Assembly: GCA_020026035.1 (NCBI GenBank)
Contig: JAHHRC010000048.1
Span: 1-10,090, forward strand
DNA length: 10,090 nt
Reading direction: 5' to 3'
DNA from: Erysipelotrichaceae bacterium
Lineage (GTDB): Bacteria; Bacillota_I; Bacilli_A; Erysipelotrichales; Erysipelotrichaceae
Shown here: piece after piece, positions 5,715 to 10,090 of the stretch
Layout: the number at the start of each line of letters is the position of its first letter
Numbering within the stretch: the first letter of the stretch is position 1
The notes under the pieces: generated by a model
The model's input: only the letters and a program-made list of their open reading frames with translations
The model's database searches: none
What the model was told of the DNA's origin: nothing
Program-made: the position numbers and the translations under genes

Positions 5715-6863
5715 ATGTTAATACAAAGCAAACGCATTTATGTTGGAGGCGATTTTATCCCTGCCCAAATTGAAATGCACGACAAAAAGATTACAGCGAT
5801 TTACGCCTATGGAGAAAAAGAAGTAGATCGCGACTACGGAAACAAGCGTATCGTTCCAGGCTTCATTGACATCCATTGCCATGGTGCCTATGGATTTGAT
5901 ACCAACTACGCAGATCCAGAAGGTCTACGTAAATGGAAAGAAAACATCGTTCAAGAAGGTGTGACTGGTTTCTTAGCAACAACCATCACCGAACTCAATC
6001 CAGTTCTTACAAAAGCTGTTCAAAACGTAGCGGCTGTAAAAAAAGAAGAAAACCTACCAGGTGCGGAAATCCTTGGAATTCACTTTGAAGGACCATACCT
6101 AGATATGAAATTTAAAGGTGCACAACCACCAGAAGCCATCGTGAAAGGAACTGTTGAAGAATTCAAGCAATACCAAAAGGATGCGGAAGGTCTTATTAAG
6201 CTTATTACATTAGCTCCAGAACACGACGAAGACTTCGCTCTTACAAAGTACTGTGCAGAAACAGGTGTTGTTGTTTCGATGGGTCATACTGGTGCAACCT
6301 TTGAACAAGCTTGCTTAGCAGTTGCTAATGGTGCAAAATCCATTACCCATACATTCAATGGACAATCCCCATTCACCCACCGTGCCAATGGTTTAGTTGG
6401 TGCAGCCTTCCGTTTACACGATGTGTATTCTGAAGTGATTTGTGACTGCAACCACTCCACACCAGAAGCGCTCAATATCTTCTTTAAGTTAAAAGGCAAA
6501 GACTATGGAATCATGGTATCCGATGGTCTTATGTGCAAAGGCTTCAAAGCCGGAGAACGTTTCATGTTCGGTGGACACGAAATCGAAATCTATCCAGATG
6601 GATCTGCTCACCTCATTGAAACAAAGTCACTTGCAGGTTCTACATTAAAGATCAACGAAGGTCTAAGAAACTTAGTAGAACGTGCCCAAGTGCCATTCGA
6701 AGTTGCTTTAAACTCTTGTACAATCAACCCTGCTCGTTTACTTGGACTAGACAATCGTCTTGGTAAGATTGCCTACAACTACGATGCAGACCTTGTTGTA
6801 TTAAATGATGATTACACTGTCGAAGAAACCTTCTGTAAGGGTCTTGCACAGTTACACAAGTAA
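5715..6863 (+). CDS. nagA: N-acetylhexosamine-6-phosphate deacetylase (NagA/AgaA family)
   Basis: This cytoplasmic amidohydrolase removes acetate from GlcNAc-6-phosphate or GalNAc-6-phosphate. It has 382 residues, the normal NagA length. Visible motifs are PGFIDIHCHG at 48-57 (metal-site histidines 54 and 56), HFEGPYLD at 123-130 with metal-ligand Glu125, GHTGA with His191, THTFNG with His212, HRANGLVGAA at 222-231, and SDG with catalytic Asp270. The active site looks intact. I take the ATG at 5715, which has AAAGGAG at 5703-5709; an in-frame TTG at 5697 lies before this site and is unlikely. With agaS opposite and a PTS nearby, GalNAc-6-phosphate (AgaA role) is the likelier substrate, but NagA and AgaA cannot be separated by motifs. 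A small membrane-protein gene follows four bases after the stop. Confidence 0.92.
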   Translation: MLIQSKRIYVGGDFIPAQIEMHDKKITAIYAYGEKEVDRDYGNKRIVPGFIDIHCHGAYGFDTNYADPEGLRKWKENIVQEGVTGFLATTITELNPVLTKAVQNVAAVKKEENLPGAEILGIHFEGPYLDMKFKGAQPPEAIVKGTVEEFKQYQKDAEGLIKLITLAPEHDEDFALTKYCAETGVVVSMGHTGATFEQACLAVANGAKSITHTFNGQSPFTHRANGLVGAAFRLHDVYSEVICDCNHSTPEALNIFFKLKGKDYGIMVSDGLMCKGFKAGERFMFGGHEIEIYPDGSAHLIETKSLAGSTLKINEGLRNLVERAQVPFEVALNSCTINPARLLGLDNRLGKIAYNYDADLVVLNDDYTVEETFCKGLAQLHK

Positions 6864-6867
6864 GCCT

Positions 6868-7413
6868 ATGACAAACAACAAACAAAACCCATGGGTTCAA
6901 AAGACAAACTCTACCGTTGCTGGAAGAAATGTCTATCAAACCGATAGTGGTAAGAATGTACTTTATAACAAGCGTACAAAAACCGGTTATGTGATTCGTG
7001 AGAAGGATGAAAAATCCTTCCGCATCTATCACAACCGCTACGCGATGGCAATTGCAGTATTCATGCTGTTTTATAGCCTATTCCCAAATCTTCTATATAC
7101 TTCCATCATTTCCGTTGGATTTGCCGTTGTATTAGAGATTCGCTACCGTCGCTCCTTCTTACCAAACCTAGTAAAGATTGAAAACTTCAAACCAAGAAAA
7201 CAAATGACTTTAGTCGAAGGCATTGCGCAAACACATGACAAAAAGAAATGTATTACGCTCACCATTCTTTACTTAGCACTGGGAATTCTAATGGTATTAA
7301 ATGGCTACCAAAGCCACCATACCAACCTCTTCCTAGTGATTGACTATACAATGCTTGCCTTTACTCTTTATATGGCAATCATTTATATCAAAGCAATTTC
7401 TAAAATGGACTAA
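6868..7413 (+). CDS. Four-helix membrane protein of unknown function, coupled to nagA
   Basis: I do not recognise this 181-residue protein. Residues 1-57 are polar and basic, with GRNVYQTDSGKNVLYNKRTK at 19-38, and are probably cytoplasmic. Two hydrophobic segments follow at about 59-90, then a basic stretch (IRYRRSF, about 91-97, and on to about 127), then two more at about 129-146 and 153-175. The ATG at 6868 lies four bases after the nagA stop and has no strong ribosome binding site, so it is probably translated by coupling to nagA. It shares the terminator at 7420. An upstream in-frame ATG at 6805 lies within nagA and is rejected. Operon position suggests a link to amino-sugar use or the cell envelope, but nothing in the protein shows it. 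Confidence 0.75.
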   Translation: MTNNKQNPWVQKTNSTVAGRNVYQTDSGKNVLYNKRTKTGYVIREKDEKSFRIYHNRYAMAIAVFMLFYSLFPNLLYTSIISVGFAVVLEIRYRRSFLPNLVKIENFKPRKQMTLVEGIAQTHDKKKCITLTILYLALGILMVLNGYQSHHTNLFLVIDYTMLAFTLYMAIIYIKAISKMD

Positions 7414-7419
7414 ACAAAA

Positions 7420-7454
7420 AGACTAGTTGCTACGTGCAGCTAGTCTATTTCTTT
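7420..7454. terminator. Bidirectional terminator between the nagA unit and the GGDEF gene
   Basis: AGACTAGTTGC (7420-7430) pairs with GCAGCTAGTCT (7436-7446) with one G-T wobble and a five-base loop. ATTTCTTTT follows on the plus strand and a run of five T follows on the minus strand, so it can end both convergent transcripts. The stop codon of the minus-strand GGDEF gene lies inside the stem. Confidence 0.85.
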
Positions 7455-8309
7455 TAATACACATGTATTCCGTTTCTTTTTCGCAATATACAGGCATTCA
7501 TCTGCCTTTTCAAACATCAAGGAAGGATCGATTCTTCCATAGACACCACCAATGGAAATTGTCACCTTCAAATCATGTTCTAAAACTCCTACTTGCTTTG
7601 AAATCGTTTCATTTAAATGCTTCATCGATGCGACAAAGTCATCATAGCTAATCGCATCGTAGGCAATGACAAACTCATCCCCACCAAAGCGTAAAGTAAT
7701 CCCATGACTTCCTACGGTTTCTTCCATACACCTTGCGGTTTGAATCAAAATCTTGTCCCCAAGCATATGCCCATAGGTATCATTGATATCTTTGAAGCGA
7801 TCAATATCCACAACTGCTAATCCAACCAAAGGCAATCCCATTAACTGTTCATCAAAGTAGCGTCGATTCCGTAACTTCGTTAACGAATCCGAATACATCT
7901 TATCGTTGTACTCCGTAATCTTAGTAACAAATTGATTCTTACCATAAGCACACATAAGCGATGGATCTAGAACATGCTTTACAAGCTCTAATACACAAAC
8001 CACTCCATCTACTTCAACATACTTACTCATCACGAAGAAGATATCATCCCCGATAAATTCAAACTTTGTCATATCTTTTTTCTTAGCAATCGTACGTGCT
8101 GAAATACAATTTGCACAACGGTCTTTCTTGCCCCAAACACAATGACAGAAGCCATCCTGTTCATTGACACAACCATCTTCTTCTAAGATCAATACCTTAC
8201 GCTTACTTACATCCACAAGGCGAACAACATCAAATACCAACTGATAGCTTTCCACCAATGCGTCAAACTCTTTTTTTGAACAATGAATCTCTTGCCTAAC
8301 AATTTCCAA
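7440..8309 (-). CDS. Diguanylate cyclase with Cys-rich N-terminal sensor region
   Basis: This 289-residue cytoplasmic protein would make cyclic di-GMP from two GTP. The GGDEF domain spans about 139-289: DSLTKLRNRRYFDE (141-154), VDIDRFKDINDTYGH (167-181) with metal-binding aspartates, an intact RFGGDEF (207-213), and ISIGG (251-255). The inhibitory RxxD site expected just before GGDEF is absent (GSHG there), so product inhibition may be missing. Residues about 15-125 look like a PAS-type sensor with clustered cysteines at 47, 55, 57, 65 and 68 (HCVWGKKDRCANC), suggesting a metal, redox or cofactor site. No membrane segment is visible. The start is a TTG at 8309 with AGAGG seven bases upstream; no ATG is available before residue 80. 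It has its own promoter 36-70 bases upstream. Confidence 0.88.
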   Translation of the reverse strand: MEIVRQEIHCSKKEFDALVESYQLVFDVVRLVDVSKRKVLILEEDGCVNEQDGFCHCVWGKKDRCANCISARTIAKKKDMTKFEFIGDDIFFVMSKYVEVDGVVCVLELVKHVLDPSLMCAYGKNQFVTKITEYNDKMYSDSLTKLRNRRYFDEQLMGLPLVGLAVVDIDRFKDINDTYGHMLGDKILIQTARCMEETVGSHGITLRFGGDEFVIAYDAISYDDFVASMKHLNETISKQVGVLEHDLKVTISIGGVYGRIDPSLMFEKADECLYIAKKKRNTCVLKEID

Positions 8310-8351
8310 AACACTACCTCTTATATAAAAATATTTCTATTTGTATTTTTA

Positions 8352-8380
8352 ATTATATGCTAGGTATATAGGAATGTATA
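8352..8380 (-). promoter_or_regulatory. Promoter of the diguanylate cyclase gene
   Basis: On the minus strand TATACA (8375-8380) is followed after exactly 17 bp by a perfect TATAAT (8352-8357). The start point would be near 8345. No convincing terminator separates the transporter gene from it, so read-through could add to expression. Confidence 0.65.
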
Positions 8381-8397
8381 CAAGAAAGCTTCATTTC

Positions 8398-9753
8398 CTA
8401 CAAAACAATCCATCCATGTGCTTGCGCAATTGATGTTAACAATACCGCTAGCATTAACCATGGAGCGATATAACGAAGAATGAAACTGAACATCTTTTTC
8501 CGTTTAAACACATGTCCATCTTGTTCAATCTCATCAATAATCACTTTTGGCTTTAATACATAACCAACAAAGATACATGTCACAATCGCAACAATTGGCA
8601 TCAAGATACTATTACTCAAGAAATCTGTGAAGTCTAATAACTGCATACCAGCAATTGTCACATCTGAAAGTGGTCCATACCCTAAAGAAATCACACCACC
8701 CAACGGAACTGCATAGGCTAGTGTTAATAACGTAGCCTTCTTACGACTCACATGGAAGGCATCCATAAAGCAAGACGCAACCGCCTCCATCAACGCAATC
8801 GAAGACGTAATTGCCGCAAAGAATACCAATAAGAAGAATCCTGCTCCAATCAAACGACCAGGTCCCATTTGTGCAAAGGCTTTTGGAAGCGTGATAAACA
8901 TTAAGGAAGGACCAGCTGTTAAAGCCGAATGGTCACCATTTGAAAAAGCAAATACGCAAGGAATAATCATCAACCCTGACAAGAATGCAACAAGGGTATC
9001 AAAGATTTCAATCTGAGTAATCGAATCTTCTAAATGACTCTCCTTCTTCAAATACGATCCATAAGTAATCATAATTCCCATTGCAAGTGACAAGGAATAG
9101 AACAACTGCCCCATCGCTGCTAGTACCGTCTTTGCTGAGAAATGCTCAAAATGTGGAACCAAGTAATACCGCATACCTTCACTCGCACCAGGTCTTGTAC
9201 AAATATAGCCACAAACAACCATCATCAACACAAGCAATAACGGCATTAAGATCTTACTAATCTTTTCAATCCCATTCTCTACCCCTGCTAAAATAACAAA
9301 CGCAATTAACAACACACAAACCAAGAACCAAATGAGTGGCTCATAGGCATTACTGATAAAGGAACCAAAATACCCATCACTTGCAGCACTTGCAAGATCA
9401 TTGTTCATAAACAACACAAAGTACTTTAACACCCAACCATTAATCACCGTATAATACGGGAATATTAACATCGGAATAATCGCCGTCAAATACCCATTAA
9501 ACGCAAAACGCTTATCTAAATCCCTATACGCTACAATACAAGACTTACCCGTCTTACGACCAATCGCTGTCTCTGTTACAAGCAATGTAAACCCAAAGGT
9601 CACCGCCAACAACAGATACACAACTAAGAAACTACCCCCACCGTACTTCGCGGCTAGATAGGGAAACCTCCATAGGTTTCCAAGTCCAACAGAAGACCCA
9701 GCTGCAACAAACACAAACCCAATCTTGCTGGAGAATTTACTACGTTCTTTCAT
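8398..9753 (-). CDS. Sodium-dependent transporter, NSS/SNF family (amino-acid type)
   Basis: This 451-residue membrane protein is a Na+-coupled symporter of the neurotransmitter:sodium symporter family; size and layout resemble the short bacterial members such as MhsT and TnaT. Helix 1 has the family motif GLGNLWRFPYLAAKYGGGSF (23-42), whose unwound part binds Na+ and substrate. Other marks are ETAIGRKTGKS (61-71), GVENGIEKISKILMPLLL (157-174), the helix-6 stretch GQLFYSLSLAMGIMITYGSY (215-234) and AAITSSIALMEAV (313-325). About 11 hydrophobic segments are visible. Substrate is most likely an amino acid, but its identity cannot be read from sequence. The ATG at 9753 has AGAGGA six bases upstream. 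The gene appears to stand alone, with no visible link to the amino-sugar cluster. Confidence 0.92.
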   Translation of the reverse strand: MKERSKFSSKIGFVFVAAGSSVGLGNLWRFPYLAAKYGGGSFLVVYLLLAVTFGFTLLVTETAIGRKTGKSCIVAYRDLDKRFAFNGYLTAIIPMLIFPYYTVINGWVLKYFVLFMNNDLASAASDGYFGSFISNAYEPLIWFLVCVLLIAFVILAGVENGIEKISKILMPLLLVLMMVVCGYICTRPGASEGMRYYLVPHFEHFSAKTVLAAMGQLFYSLSLAMGIMITYGSYLKKESHLEDSITQIEIFDTLVAFLSGLMIIPCVFAFSNGDHSALTAGPSLMFITLPKAFAQMGPGRLIGAGFFLLVFFAAITSSIALMEAVASCFMDAFHVSRKKATLLTLAYAVPLGGVISLGYGPLSDVTIAGMQLLDFTDFLSNSILMPIVAIVTCIFVGYVLKPKVIIDEIEQDGHVFKRKKMFSFILRYIAPWLMLAVLLTSIAQAHGWIVL

Positions 9754-9784
9754 ACCTCATCCTCTTTCATTTGAATATGTTACA

Positions 9785-9813
9785 AATCTAGCAAATCTTG
9801 AAAACATTTACAA
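9785..9813 (-). promoter_or_regulatory. Probable promoter of the SNF transporter gene
   Basis: On the minus strand TTGTAA (9808-9813) is followed after 17 bp by TAGATT (9785-9790), with an extended TGC just before the -10. Each box matches four of six consensus bases. The leader would be about 25 bases. Confidence 0.5.
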
Positions 9814-9957
9814 GTTCTATTACACAAATTATTTCTCTAACAAATAAAATAAATCATCACACACAATCAAATAACCACCAACACTACCACAAACAACAAC
9901 CAATTCAATAGTGTACGTCATTGCAAATTTTCAATTTCAAAAAAATTATTAGAATTC

Positions 9958-10017
9958 AAAAAAAGACAGAACTCCTTTGGCTACACATCACTTCAGCCAT
10001 TCCTAATTCTGTCTTTT
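9958..10017 (-). terminator. Large two-level hairpin terminator at the right edge
   Basis: AAAAGACAGAA (9961-9971) pairs perfectly with TTCTGTCTTTT (10007-10017), and TGGCT (9978-9982) with AGCCA (9995-9999) forms an inner stem. On the minus strand a run of seven T follows, so it probably ends a transcript coming from beyond the right edge. The inner stem makes it longer than the other terminators here. Confidence 0.65.
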
Positions 10018-10042
10018 CGCAATTCAATCGCGCATCAAACAC

Positions 10043-10090
10043 TCAACATTGCACATTCGCAAGATCAATCACTTCATCAAACATACTCTT
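10043..10090 (-). CDS. Possible C-terminal end of a gene beyond the right edge
   Basis: On the minus strand one frame is open from the window edge to a TGA at 10043-10045 and would end in KSMFDEVIDLANVQC. The other two minus frames stop sooner. The hairpin terminator 26 bases further on fits a gene end here. Fifteen residues do not allow a family call. Confidence 0.35.
   Translation of the reverse strand, partial: KSMFDEVIDLANVQC

Larger units (their letters stand above)
9754..10042. other. Intergenic region upstream of the SNF transporter
   Basis: Apart from the transporter promoter and a large hairpin terminator, this stretch is AT-rich with a marked A/C bias on the plus strand at 9841-9905. 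I see no supported gene, tRNA or riboswitch here. Confidence 0.5.

Noticed and set aside
6724..7032. Minus-strand open frame across the end of nagA and the membrane-protein gene
   Set aside because: It is antisense to two better-supported genes and has no recognisable domain.
9829..9921. 30-codon minus-strand open frame with a hydrophobic sequence (MTYTIELVVVCGSVGGYLIV...)
   Set aside because: It has no ribosome binding site, no clear promoter, and an in-frame stop just upstream. A frame this short is expected by chance in AT-rich DNA.
9958..10042. Possible glycine riboswitch or T-box ahead of the transporter
   Set aside because: The conserved cores of these elements are not visible, and the proposed transporter promoter lies downstream of the hairpin.
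1..10090. CRISPR arrays, insertion sequences, tRNA or rRNA genes, prophage or defence genes
   Set aside because: No regularly spaced repeats, transposase motifs, cloverleaf sequences or phage/defence proteins were seen.

Overview
The window reads as a low-to-moderate GC Bacillota chromosome segment. The evidence is AGGAGG-type ribosome binding sites, TATAAT-like promoters, catabolite-responsive (cre) sequences and short U-tailed terminators. Protein style and gene mix fit Erysipelotrichales or a related gut/oral anaerobe, but the genus cannot be fixed from sequence alone.

Layout. Positions 1-63 are the end of a plus-strand gene, with its own terminator. Positions 109-2314 hold a minus-strand operon for the membrane and IIB parts of a mannose-family PTS, in transcription order IIB, IIC, IID. 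Diverging from it is a plus-strand AraC-family regulator (2562-3758) with an extra N-terminal domain. Next is a minus-strand pair, an AgaS-type SIS-domain deaminase/isomerase followed by PTS IIA (3841-5472). Diverging from that pair are plus-strand nagA and a coupled small membrane protein (5715-7413). The right third holds a minus-strand diguanylate cyclase with a Cys-rich sensor part (7440-8309) and a minus-strand Na+-dependent NSS/SNF amino-acid-type transporter (8398-9753). The right edge has a terminator and perhaps the tail of another minus-strand gene.

How the genes fit. The PTS would import and phosphorylate an N-acetylated amino sugar, NagA would deacetylate it, and AgaS would deaminate/isomerise the amino-sugar phosphate. 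PTS plus NagA plus AgaS, with no NagB in view, points to N-acetylgalactosamine/galactosamine rather than N-acetylglucosamine. Tagatose-6-phosphate kinase and tagatose-bisphosphate aldolase are not in the window.

The most interesting signal is a 15-bp sequence, TGTACTTTTCGGTAA. It occurs twice in the regulator/IIB intergenic region and once, inverted and with one change, in the agaS/nagA intergenic region. It is a strong candidate operator for the AraC regulator and would tie the three divergent units into one local regulon. Two cre-like sites downstream of the PTS promoter suggest added CcpA control of uptake.
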